In this document: piece after piece, positions 35,659 through 47,861 of the stretch
Layout of the letters: each line of letters starts with the position of its first letter
Numbering within the stretch: position 1 is the stretch's first letter
NCBI GenBank assembly: GCA_017448545.1
Contig: JAFSLH010000011.1
Location: 1 to 55,490 of the forward strand
Source of the DNA: Clostridia bacterium
GTDB lineage: Bacteria > Bacillota > Clostridia > Christensenellales > CAG-138
Direction of reading: 5' to 3'
DNA length: 55,490 nt
Translations under genes and position numbers: made by a program
Notes under the pieces: generated by a model
Told to the model about the DNA's origin: nothing
The model's input: the letters and a program-made list of their open reading frames with translations, nothing else
Databases searched by the model: none

Positions 35659-38600
35659 TTACCCACCGAAATACGCCTGATATTCCGCATTCGTGAGCCG
35701 AAGCTCCGTTTTTGCGCTCTGCTTCAGTTCCTTCACGCGATCCGCCTTCAGAAGGCGCTGCATCTGATTGTAATTGTACTGATAATCCCGGTCGCCGAGC
35801 TTCCAGCGCTTGAAATGCCGCACCGTTTCCTCGCGCACGGCGTCGTCGTACCAATAAAACAGCGTGAGCACGTCCTCCTGCCGGAATGTGTTTTCACAAT
35901 GGTACGCGAGCCGTTTGAGGAACCGATCCCGGAACGTCGCGTTTTTCAGCAGCGCGTTCAGAAACGTGGCGGTCTGCCCCGAATGCAGCACGTAATCGAA
36001 CCCGGCCGCCGATTTGAGTCCGCATTCGAGATCGTACAGAACGAAGTGCCAGCGGCCGTCCGTATCCGTGCTTTTGAAATAACGAATGTTGCCGGAGAGG
36101 TCGTCGTTGCAGCAGTACGCCTCGAAGATCGCCCAGTCGATCACGCTGTCCAGATCGAGATGCGCTTCGATATACGCATAGTTCTCTTCCTTCCTGAGGT
36201 CGTTCTTCTGCACATACTGCCAAAGCTGATAGATTTCCAGATGGGAATGTTCCGGATACATGTAGCCCCGGTACATCGTGATGCTGTCCGTGCGCACGCC
36301 GAGCCGATCCGCCAGTGTTTCCCTGCTCAGCGATTCCATAAACTGATAGATCCCGAAATACTCGCCGTTGATGTACAGCACGCACGGCACGGAATCCTGC
36401 ACGAACGTCGTCTCGCGGTACGGAAGCGCGAGCTGCTGGATCAGCGGCTCCCGGTAGATGCCGTACTTGCTGTCGAGCCCGGCGCGAATCTGCAGCTCGG
36501 GAAACGACGTCTGGTCGCAGTCATCCCCGAACAGATCGCAGCAGAGCCGTCCGCCGTAGTGATCGGTAAAGTAAATCTTGTAAGACTTTTGCGGTCGGCC
36601 GCGGGACGTCTGGCCGCTGACGCTGACGCCGCAGTTGTGCGTGATCGTCCCGTTGGCGTCCGTATAGACGATGCACGCGTCGCGCTGCCACGTCTGCCGC
36701 GGATGGCTGTAGATTCCGCGGCGCTCGCCCGTGAAATCCTCCGGCGCGATGATCAGATTCAGCACCGGCAGCGTATGCCCCTCGTTGAGCGTGTACGCGA
36801 GCGTGAGCACGTCGCTCATGCGCTTGTCGGGCTGCAGCGCCGCCGCACGGACGACCGAGGTGCGGGAAATCGTGATCGGCTCGGTATACACGGGGGACTG
36901 TTCGGTCGGGACGGAGCCGTCCGTCGTATAGTACACGGTTCCCGCGCCGTCCAGCGTCACGGTAAAGCTGTCGACGTCCTCGAACACGCCGGACGCCATG
37001 CTTGCCGTCGGCATATCGGACGGCTGCGTCACCGCCGTCCCGCCGGTATTCTTCTTGCCCGGCGTCGGCGAGGAGAAGAAATACACGCCGTTTTCCGCGC
37101 TGCGGCGGCCGATGCTGCCGTCCGTCGGAACACGGGACACATGCAGATAATCCACAAGCTGTCCGTCCGCGTCATAGAGATAGACCCGGTCTTCGCCGCC
37201 GTTCAGCTTGAACGGGCAATGGTAGCCGTTCCGGTCGGTCAGCGATTCATCGCCGGAGCAATACACGAGGAAGTATTCGCCGCTCTTGAGCGTGACGTCG
37301 GGCAGCCGGTACCGATCGGGCTGTTCGGGGTTGTCGGTGAGGCAGTAATCGCCGAGCTGCACGGACTCCGCCGAATCGTTGCCGAGCTCGACCCAGTCGA
37401 AGTAATCGCCGTGGTTGCGGGAGACCGTGCGGTTGGACGGCATGACCTCGCTGATGTACAGCGCCGGATGCGACTGCGCGGCCATAAACGCACGATAGCC
37501 CGCGCCGGTATTGGCAAAGCCGGGCGTCGGACAATCCGTTTCGGCGAACGTCCCGGCCTCCGCGCGGCAATAGGAGCGATCCCGCTCCGCCGCCGGATAG
37601 TCGGCACGATCGACAAGCTCGCCGGTCGCCGCAGACAACAGCACCGAGCCGCCCTTGCTGCTGAGGCCGAACGGCGCGCAGATTTCCCCGGCGGTCGCCG
37701 AAAGCTCCTTGCTGCAGAGAATCAACACGTATTCGCCCGGTGCGAGCGAGACGGTCGGCAGCCGGAAGCGATCCCACTCGATCTCGCGGTCGGACAGGCA
37801 GAAGTCGCCGAGGTTGATCGAGGCCGTGCCCGCGTTATACAGCTCGACCCAATCGACGAAATGGCCGTCGAACGTGGCGATCGTGCTTGCGTTGGAAGGC
37901 ATGAGCTCGCTGATGACCAGCCCCTTCTGCACGGCGGGCCTCGACGCGCGATACGCCGCAAGCCCGGCTTCGTCATTCGAAAAGCCCGGCGTCGGCTGCC
38001 CCGAAACGGTTGCGGCGCCGTCGGCATAGATCAGGGATTGATCGGTTTCGGTGCGGACGGTGACGGCTGCGTCGCAAAGCGTTCCGTCCGGACAGGTCAG
38101 GTACACCGTTTCCCCGCCCGCGGCGGCGAGACTGAACCCGGCGGCGTTTGCCGTCAGCCCGGTTTCGTCGCACGCGACGACAAGGCAGCCGCCCGGCGCG
38201 AGCACGGTCCCTTCGGGGAACGCATAGCGCACGGAAGAAGCGGTGTCGGACAGGCCGCAGCCGGAAAGATCGACCGGCTCGGCGGAAGCGTTATACAGTT
38301 CCACCCAGTCCGGCGCGGTTCCGTCCGGGAACAGGACGGTCCGGTTTGCGGACATGGTCTCGCTGATGCGAACCGCGCTCTGCGCCGCATAGGCGCGCAG
38401 GCACGCGACGCGGCCTTCCTCCGTATTCGGGAAGCCCGGCGTGGAGAACGCAAGCGTTGTGAGCGCTCCGTTTTCGCGCACGATCGCGCCGTTCTTGCCG
38501 CACGGGACGGTCGTCCAGTAATCGGTCAGCTGCCCGTCGGTATTGTACAGGAGCAGCAACTCCCCGCCGTTCCGCGACAGGGCAAAGTCGGCGTACCCGC

Positions 38601-39372
38601 CGGTCGCTTCGGCGCGCGCGCAATAAATCAGATAATAGTCCCCCGGCGCAAGCACGGTCCCGGCCGGAACCGTGAACCGCTCGCCGTCGATTCCGTTCTG
38701 CAGCACATAGCCGCCGACGTCCTGCGCCGCGTCGGAACCGTTGCACAGCTCCACGAGGTCCGCGACGCGCCCGTTCGCGTCGGCATACAGCGTATTGCCG
38801 GGGATCACCTCGGAAATCGCAATCGGGCCCGCGACGGCGTGCAGCACCGGTTCCGTCGCCATCGCCGTTCCGGCGGCGGCGCCCGGCGTCGGCTGCATCG
38901 AAACGCGGAACAGACCGTCTTCCCCGCGCTCGGCGGACGCGTTTTCCGGCAGGGAAATCGTCGTGACGGAATCGATCAGCACGTTGCGCTGATTGAGCAG
39001 GTACAGCTTTTCGCCCCCGGCGCGCGAAATGCCGAAGTCCGCATACCCGTCCCCGCCGGAGCGCTGACAGTAAATCACATAATAACCGCGGCCCGGCAGA
39101 ACCGTTCCGGCCGGGACGGTGTACCGCGCTTTCCGGTTCTGATCCGCAAGCCGGAAGCCGCCGATCGAGATCGCGGAATCGGAGGAATTATACAACTCGA
39201 CCCAATCGGCGCAAACGCCGTTTTCGTCCGGGTAAAGCGAATTGGACGCCATGTATTCCTGAATCTGCACCGGGAAGCCCGAAACGCTCCGGTTGGTCTG
39301 CAGCACGGCGGAAATGCGCAGCCCGAAAATGGCGAGTCCTCCCAAAAGGATCGCCGAACCGATCAGCAGCAA
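35659..39372 (-). CDS. CotH-kinase protein with five lamin-tail domains; start frameshifted
   Basis: The open frame encodes about 1,237 aa. The true start is probably the ATG at 39397 (GGAGG 4 nt upstream), but an A6 run directly after it is one A too long; with A5 the protein would begin MKKRTKILLLLIGSAIL, a normal signal anchor. Within the frame as given there is only a TTG start. Domains in order: anchor helix; five lamin-tail domains (repeated ISE-x-M-x-S-N and DWVELYN); a chitobiase-like sandwich (VYYTTDGSVPTEQSP); then CotH kinase (CGVSVSGQTSRGRPQKSYKI, VPCVLYINGEYFGIYQFMESL, HFVLYDLECGL). CotH proteins phosphorylate partners outside the cell or in spore coats. Linked to VTC and DUF4956 genes. 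Confidence 0.85.
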   Translation of the reverse strand: MLLIGSAILLGGLAIFGLRISAVLQTNRSVSGFPVQIQEYMASNSLYPDENGVCADWVELYNSSDSAISIGGFRLADQNRKARYTVPAGTVLPGRGYYVIYCQRSGGDGYADFGISRAGGEKLYLLNQRNVLIDSVTTISLPENASAERGEDGLFRVSMQPTPGAAAGTAMATEPVLHAVAGPIAISEVIPGNTLYADANGRVADLVELCNGSDAAQDVGGYVLQNGIDGERFTVPAGTVLAPGDYYLIYCARAEATGGYADFALSRNGGELLLLYNTDGQLTDYWTTVPCGKNGAIVRENGALTTLAFSTPGFPNTEEGRVACLRAYAAQSAVRISETMSANRTVLFPDGTAPDWVELYNASAEPVDLSGCGLSDTASSVRYAFPEGTVLAPGGCLVVACDETGLTANAAGFSLAAAGGETVYLTCPDGTLCDAAVTVRTETDQSLIYADGAATVSGQPTPGFSNDEAGLAAYRASRPAVQKGLVISELMPSNASTIATFDGHFVDWVELYNAGTASINLGDFCLSDREIEWDRFRLPTVSLAPGEYVLILCSKELSATAGEICAPFGLSSKGGSVLLSAATGELVDRADYPAAERDRSYCRAEAGTFAETDCPTPGFANTGAGYRAFMAAQSHPALYISEVMPSNRTVSRNHGDYFDWVELGNDSAESVQLGDYCLTDNPEQPDRYRLPDVTLKSGEYFLVYCSGDESLTDRNGYHCPFKLNGGEDRVYLYDADGQLVDYLHVSRVPTDGSIGRRSAENGVYFFSSPTPGKKNTGGTAVTQPSDMPTASMASGVFEDVDSFTVTLDGAGTVYYTTDGSVPTEQSPVYTEPITISRTSVVRAAALQPDKRMSDVLTLAYTLNEGHTLPVLNLIIAPEDFTGERRGIYSHPRQTWQRDACIVYTDANGTITHNCGVSVSGQTSRGRPQKSYKIYFTDHYGGRLCCDLFGDDCDQTSFPELQIRAGLDSKYGIYREPLIQQLALPYRETTFVQDSVPCVLYINGEYFGIYQFMESLSRETLADRLGVRTDSITMYRGYMYPEHSHLEIYQLWQYVQKNDLRKEENYAYIEAHLDLDSVIDWAIFEAYCCNDDLSGNIRYFKSTDTDGRWHFVLYDLECGLKSAAGFDYVLHSGQTATFLNALLKNATFRDRFLKRLAYHCENTFRQEDVLTLFYWYDDAVREETVRHFKRWKLGDRDYQYNYNQMQRLLKADRVKELKQSAKTELRLTNAEYQAYFGG

Positions 39373-39424
39373 TAAGATTTTTGTTCTCTTTTTTCATAAC
39401 GCCTCCGTGCAGCGTTGTTTCCTG

Positions 39425-40324
39425 TTATGACCGGTTGCGGCGCGCCGCGCAGAATTCGAGCAGCTTTGCGATCAGCGGGTTGTCATTGTCCCGGTTCCAG
39501 ATCGCCGCCGCCTGCAGCGCCGTTTCGTGCCCGATCAACGGGCGCGTCGAAAGATGCAACGACGGCTGGATCTGCCCGCAGAGGTAGTTCGGGATCAGCG
39601 CGTAGCCGAGCCCCGTCGCTGCCGCGAGCATATTCGTCCCGATGTCCTCCGATCGGAACACAATTTCCGGCGTAAAGCCGGCTTCCCGGAAAAACCGCTT
39701 GACGACCGCGTCTTCCCCGCTGTCGTCCACAACCGTATGGGTCATAATCATGCGATAGCCCTCGAGGTCCTTCGGATGGATCGCGGGCAGGTCCGCCAGC
39801 GGATGATCCTCCCGGCAGACGACGAGCAGCGGATACGTATCGAGCGGCCAGAAGTCGAGGTCCTTTCGGTTCTCCCAGAACCGGAGCGCAAAGATCACGT
39901 CGACCATGCCGCTGCGCAGCGCCCGATACAGTTCCGAAGACGAGCCGCGCAGGAACGAAAGCTGCACCCCCGGCATCCAGGTATGGAAGTCATGCAGCGC
40001 GGTCGCATACCATTCTTCCTCAAAGCCGCGCAGCGAACCGACCCGCAGCGTGCCGTGCATGTTGTCGGTCAGCGAACGCACCCGCGTTTCCGCCTCGCGC
40101 ATGTGCTTGATGATCAGGCGCGCGTCGTCGTACAGCATCCGGCCGGCAGGCGTAACCGAAACGCTGCGCCGCGTCCGCTCGAACAGCTTCGTATTCAATT
40201 CCTCCTCGAGCACCTTGATCTGCTGCGTCACCGCCGTTTGCGAAACGTAGAACGCTTCGGCCGTGCGCGTGAAGTTCAGCGTGTCGCACAGCGAAACGAA
40301 GTATTCGAGCTGCCGTATCTGCAT
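39425..40324 (-). CDS. LysR-family transcriptional regulator
   Basis: 299 aa. N-terminal winged helix MQIRQLEYFVSLCDTLNFTRTAEAFYVSQTAVTQQIKVLEEEL, linker helix, then a substrate-binding domain (TLRVGSLRGFEEEW at 90-105, VVCREDHPLADLP, FRSEDIGTNMLAAATGLGYALIPNYL). Ligand unknown. GGGGGAAATC precedes the ATG. It lies 27 nt upstream of the CotH start in the same direction and is divergent from the GH3 gene, so it could control either. Confidence 0.93.
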   Translation of the reverse strand: MQIRQLEYFVSLCDTLNFTRTAEAFYVSQTAVTQQIKVLEEELNTKLFERTRRSVSVTPAGRMLYDDARLIIKHMREAETRVRSLTDNMHGTLRVGSLRGFEEEWYATALHDFHTWMPGVQLSFLRGSSSELYRALRSGMVDVIFALRFWENRKDLDFWPLDTYPLLVVCREDHPLADLPAIHPKDLEGYRMIMTHTVVDDSGEDAVVKRFFREAGFTPEIVFRSEDIGTNMLAAATGLGYALIPNYLCGQIQPSLHLSTRPLIGHETALQAAAIWNRDNDNPLIAKLLEFCAARRNRS

Positions 40325-40364
40325 GATTTCCCCCGCATTGTCTTCTTGCTATAAGTTTCAGTTA

Positions 40365-40394
40365 TTATAGCACATCCAAATCTTATTTTACAAG
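40365..40394 (-). promoter_or_regulatory. Promoter of the LysR gene
   Basis: TTGTAA, 18-nt spacer with extended TGC, TATAAT on the minus strand. A palindromic patch GTCTTCC / GGAAGAC lies nearby (about 40,452-40,470) and could be an operator. Confidence 0.6.
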
Positions 40395-40494
40395 CATTTT
40401 TCCTTCTTTTATAATGAAATCGAGAGATATAAAAGGAAAAGAAGCGTCTTCCGCGGGGGAAGACATCGGAGGAGACTCTCCGTTATAGGGAAAA

Positions 40495-40606
40495 TAATGA
40501 AAAATGAAAATTGAAAAATGAAGTATGAATGATTCATGTGGATTTTCCGACGGAAAATCATCGTCAGTTTTTCATGATTAAGTCTTCAGTATTCATTTTT
40601 CAGTTT
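40495..40606. repeat. Inverted pair of ATGAA-rich repeat arrays around a palindrome
   Basis: Left arm has repeated (A)TGAA units; right arm contains their complement (TTCAGTATTCATTTTTCAG). The centre is the palindrome GATTTTCCGACGGAAAATC. It occupies most of the gap between LysR and GH3; no gene is seen here. Same general architecture as the array at 43,592-43,788. Confidence 0.55.
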
Positions 40607-40658
40607 TTCCTTGCGGGAGAGAAAGGGTTATGAAAAAGAAGGAGGAGAAAAGCAGCAA

Positions 40659-43523
40659 ATGAAAAGTAACAAATTAAACGCGATCCTGATTCCGATCGTC
40701 GCCGTTCTGGTGGTCCTTGTTTTGGGCGCCAACATTGCGGCGGGCATGTTCGATTCGTTCCTCGATCACTATCTCGGCGGCAACCCGCTGGAAATCCGGC
40801 TGGCCGAGGGCAGTGAAAACTGGGATACGAACTACTACAAGGGAAAATATGCTTCCAAGGAAGAAGCCACCAAAGCCGGTGAGGAATTCGTAACCAAGAT
40901 CGGCGACGAAGGCATCGTCCTGCTCAAGAACAACGGCGCGCGTCCGCTCTCCACGAGCGAGAAGATCAGCCTGATCGGCCGCTATGCGGCAGACCCCATC
41001 TACGGCGGCGCCGGTTCCGGTACGGTCGATCCCACGACCTGCTCGAACTTCTACAAGGGCATCTCCGCGGCGGGCTTTGCGATCAACGACACCGCTTACA
41101 ACTGGATCGACGGCAACTATGCGAACTATCCGAAAGCGAACATCGTCATGGACAGCCCGCAGACCTCCGCTTACTACATCGGTGAGATTCCGTTTGCGGA
41201 CTACTCGGCCGACGCGCAGGCGTCCCTGAAGGGCACGACCGCGGTCGTCGTTCTCGGCAGAGGCGGCGGCGAAGGCGGCGACCTAAGCCGCGACCTTCTC
41301 GGCACGCTGAACTCCGGCATCTCCGAGAACTTCACACCGAACGCGGAGACCGCAAACTACGTCGAAGGCCAGCATCAGCTGGAGCTGAACAAAGAGGAGC
41401 TCGACCTCATCGCGGCCGCGAAAGCGAACTGCGACAAGGTTATCGTCGTGCTGAACGCTTCGACGACGATGGAGCTCGGCCCGCTGATGGCCGGCGAATA
41501 TGAAGTCGACGCGATCCTTGCCGCCGGTTCCATCGGCTCAACCGCCGCGAACTCGGTCGGTCATGTGCTGGCCGGTACCGTGAACCCGTCGGGCCGCACG
41601 GTCGACACCTGGGCTGCGGACTTCACGAAGGACCCGACGTTCTATAACTTCGGCTCCAACCCGTACACCGACGTTTCCGGCTACTATCCGGCGAATGAAG
41701 GCGATACGGCGTACTTCATCGAGTACGAAGAAGGCATCTATCTCGGCTACCGTTACTATGAGACCGCTTACGTCGAAGCGCTTGCGGGCAACTACCCCGG
41801 CTTCGACTATGACGCGGCGGTCGTCTTCCCGTTCGGGTACGGCCTCAGCTACACGACCTTTGAAAAGACGCTGAACGATGTGAAGCAGGACGGCGACAAC
41901 ATCGTTGCGACCGTGACCGTCAAAAACGCCGGCGCCGTCGCGGGCAAGGACGTTGTGGAACTGTACTACTCTGCGCCGTACACGAAGGGCGGCACGGAAA
42001 AGAGCGCGGTCGTCCTCGGCGCGTTTGAAAAGACCTCCCTGCTGGCGCCCGGCGCAAGCGAGACGATTACGCTGACCTATCCGGTCAAGGCGATGTCCTC
42101 GTGGAACCTCGCGAAAGCCGCTTATGTGCTCGACGCGGGCGAATATGTGATCTCGCTGCGCAACAACAGCCATGACGTCGTTGCCGAAAAGGCGCTGTCG
42201 TTCGGCGAAACCGTCTATGCGACCGACGAAGCGACCGGAACCGCCTATTCCGCGCTGTTCCAGGATATGACCGACTATATGCAGAACTACTGCACAAACC
42301 TGAGCCGCGCGGACTTTGCGGGCACGTTCCCGACCAAGCCCGAAGCAAAGACCGCCGCTTCCGTCGGCCTGACCTTTGAACAGTATGATCCCGCCAAGTA
42401 TGCCGATCCGAACGACACCATGCCGACGACCGGCGCAAGCAATGGCGTCCCGCTGATCGACCTCCGCGGCAAAGATAAGGACGATCCGCTGTGGGAAGAG
42501 CTGCTCGATGAGATCACTGTGGACGAAATGGTCGCGGTCATCAACGACGGCGCATACAACACCGCGGCGATCGCCTCCATCGGCAAGCCCGCCACGTCCG
42601 ACCCGGACGGCCCGCAGGGCTTCACCTCGCTGTTCGGCACGACCGGCAACTGCGCGTACTGTTCCGAAGTCCTGATGGCGCAGACCTGGAACAAGGAACT
42701 CATGCACGAGCTCGGCAACATGATCGGCGAAGAAGCGCTGGCTTCCGGCTACAACGGCTGGTACGCGCCGGCCGCCAACACGCACCGTTCGCCGTTCGCA
42801 GGCCGTAACTTCGAGTACTATTCCGAAGACGGCACGCTGGCCGGTTACATGATGGCCGAAACCGTTTCCGGCGCCGCCGACAAGGGCTGCTACGGCTATA
42901 TCAAGCACTTCTGCATGAACGACATGGAGACCACGCGTACCGCACACATCTGCACCTGGGCAAACGAGCAGGCGGTTCGTGAAATCTACCTGAAGCCGTT
43001 CGAACTCTGCGTCAAGAACGCGAAGACGACGCTGAAGTACCTCGAAAACGGCGTGCTGAAAGAGAAGGAATTCCCGGGCTGCACCGCGGTCATGAGCTCC
43101 TTCAACTACGTCGGCGCCGTCTGGGCTGGCGGCCGCGAGTCCCTGATGACCGGCATCCTCCGCAACGAGTGGGGCTTTAAGGGCTTTGCGATCACCGACT
43201 TCAACCTCTATTCCTACATGCACAAGAACCAGGGCATCGCAGCCGGTACCGACCATATGCTGACCTACTCCGCATGGTCCGGCCCGATCGCCGACACGAC
43301 GAGCGCAACGGCGGTCAAGAACCTGCGCAAGTCGATGCACAACATCCTGTTCACCGTCGTCAACTCCAACGCGATGAACAAGGTCGCGCCGGGTTCCAAG
43401 TTCATTTACCATCCGGCGACCTGGCAAATCCTGCTCTGGATCGGCTCCGCCGTCCTCTGCCTCGTTGCGGCGTTCCTCGTCTTCCTGATGATCCGCCGCA
43501 AGCTGAAGGAAAAGAAAGCCTAA
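40659..43523 (+). CDS. GH3-family protein, domain-permuted, membrane anchored
   Basis: 954 aa. Residues 8-35 form a transmembrane or signal anchor (AILIPIVAVLVVLVLGANIAAG), and a second helix lies at the C-terminus (TWQILLWIGSAVLCLVAAFLVFLMI) before a basic tail. The order of GH3 domains is inverted: the C-terminal-type sandwich domain comes first (GDEGIVLLKNNGARPLS, VVVLGRGGGEGGDLSRDLL), then a fibronectin-III-like domain (FPFGYGLSYTTFE...VKNAGAVAGKDVVELYYS), then the (beta/alpha)8 part (GPQGFTSLFGT, YAPAANTHRSPFAGRNFEYYSEDG, IKHFCMND), with the expected nucleophile Asp in GFAITDFNLY. Substrate unknown (beta-glycosides likely). The ATG at 40659 has GGAGGAG upstream at long spacing. Confidence 0.85.
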   Translation: MKSNKLNAILIPIVAVLVVLVLGANIAAGMFDSFLDHYLGGNPLEIRLAEGSENWDTNYYKGKYASKEEATKAGEEFVTKIGDEGIVLLKNNGARPLSTSEKISLIGRYAADPIYGGAGSGTVDPTTCSNFYKGISAAGFAINDTAYNWIDGNYANYPKANIVMDSPQTSAYYIGEIPFADYSADAQASLKGTTAVVVLGRGGGEGGDLSRDLLGTLNSGISENFTPNAETANYVEGQHQLELNKEELDLIAAAKANCDKVIVVLNASTTMELGPLMAGEYEVDAILAAGSIGSTAANSVGHVLAGTVNPSGRTVDTWAADFTKDPTFYNFGSNPYTDVSGYYPANEGDTAYFIEYEEGIYLGYRYYETAYVEALAGNYPGFDYDAAVVFPFGYGLSYTTFEKTLNDVKQDGDNIVATVTVKNAGAVAGKDVVELYYSAPYTKGGTEKSAVVLGAFEKTSLLAPGASETITLTYPVKAMSSWNLAKAAYVLDAGEYVISLRNNSHDVVAEKALSFGETVYATDEATGTAYSALFQDMTDYMQNYCTNLSRADFAGTFPTKPEAKTAASVGLTFEQYDPAKYADPNDTMPTTGASNGVPLIDLRGKDKDDPLWEELLDEITVDEMVAVINDGAYNTAAIASIGKPATSDPDGPQGFTSLFGTTGNCAYCSEVLMAQTWNKELMHELGNMIGEEALASGYNGWYAPAANTHRSPFAGRNFEYYSEDGTLAGYMMAETVSGAADKGCYGYIKHFCMNDMETTRTAHICTWANEQAVREIYLKPFELCVKNAKTTLKYLENGVLKEKEFPGCTAVMSSFNYVGAVWAGGRESLMTGILRNEWGFKGFAITDFNLYSYMHKNQGIAAGTDHMLTYSAWSGPIADTTSATAVKNLRKSMHNILFTVVNSNAMNKVAPGSKFIYHPATWQILLWIGSAVLCLVAAFLVFLMIRRKLKEKKA

Positions 43524-43548
43524 ACCGCAGTTCCTGTCAACTGCTTCG

Positions 43549-43589
43549 AAAGCGGGACCCGCCGATTGCTCGGCGGGCTTCGCTTTTTT
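43549..43589 (+). terminator. Terminator after the GH3 gene
   Basis: Stem AAGCG...CCCGCCGA-TTGC-TCGGCGGG...CGCTT followed by TTTTG. Confidence 0.8.
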
Positions 43590-43591
43590 GG

Positions 43592-43788
43592 GTGAATTGC
43601 GGTGAAAGCCGCGTGAATTGGCTTTGCCGTGAATTGCGACTTTGTCGCGTGAATTGACAACTGCGTTGTCGTAGTAAAAAGGTTCCATTCGTATTGTTTC
43701 TCTTTACGACGGCGCAGGCGTCAGTTCACGTGCCGCAAGGCACGTTTCACGTCTGAAGAATCCTTCACGGAGCGAAGCGGGAATTCAC
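43592..43788. repeat. Two facing arrays of four GTGAA-headed hairpin units
   Basis: Left array, plus strand: four units of 16-22 nt, each GTGAATTG followed by a small palindrome (GGC-TTT-GCC; GCGAC-TTT-GTCGC; GACAAC-TGC-GTTGTC). Right array, minus strand: four units of 18-22 nt starting GTGAA (GTGAATTC, GTGAAGGA, GTGAAACG, GTGAACTG). The two innermost units correspond with each other, including compensatory changes (CAACTGCGTTG versus CGCCTGCGCCG), and both end GTA(GT)AAA. The whole forms a large imperfect inverted repeat. The 343-nt stretch 43,524-43,866 holds only this array and the GH3 terminator. Confidence 0.7.
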
Positions 43789-43866
43789 AAAAATACACAT
43801 TTTTTGCCGGTCATAATTCCGCCGAAAACATTTGCAAAATGTGTGTAAAACTTTCGGAAAAGTGCC

Positions 43867-43895
43867 TTGACAGGCCGGATTCGGTGTGTTACCAT
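43867..43895 (+). promoter_or_regulatory. Promoter of rpoB-rpoC
   Basis: TTGACA, 17-nt spacer, TACCAT. The leader of about 170 nt contains two small hairpins (CGGGCG / CGCCCG and GATGC-GAAA-GCATC) before the rpoB start. No rplJ/rplL genes precede rpoB here. Confidence 0.65.
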
Positions 43896-44075
43896 ATCAA
43901 ACTGCATTATGATAGCTAAACTGTCTTATTATGCCCAAAAGTCTGTGAATCACGTGTTGCGAGAAGACAGACTATGGTGCAAAAACGGGACAGGGGGTTC
44001 TGCAATGTGCCCCGACGGGCGGGGGATTCGCCCGAAATTATCTGGATGCGAAAGCATCGGCAAGGAGTGAATGCG

Positions 44076-47837
<3,762 letters not shown>

Positions 47838-47861
47838 TGTGCGGAAGGAGAAACAGCATAG

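Noticed and set aside
35620-39375. 1,251-aa plus-strand open frame opposite the CotH gene, and similar very long frames at 14,673-16,943, 20,246-22,981, 28,171-30,570, 30,603-33,491, 43,950-47,567 and 48,858-51,491
   Set aside because: They lie exactly antisense to confidently identified genes in GC-rich sequence, are Arg/Ala-rich or low-complexity, and have no ribosome sites: codon-position shadows.
43592-43788. CRISPR-like array
   Set aside because: Only 5-8 bases are shared between units, spacers are self-complementary and uneven, the two arrays face each other, and no cas genes are near.
43896-44075. L10-type ribosomal leader before rpoB
   Set aside because: No rplJ/rplL genes precede rpoB, and the small leader hairpins do not resemble the kink-turn L10 leader.
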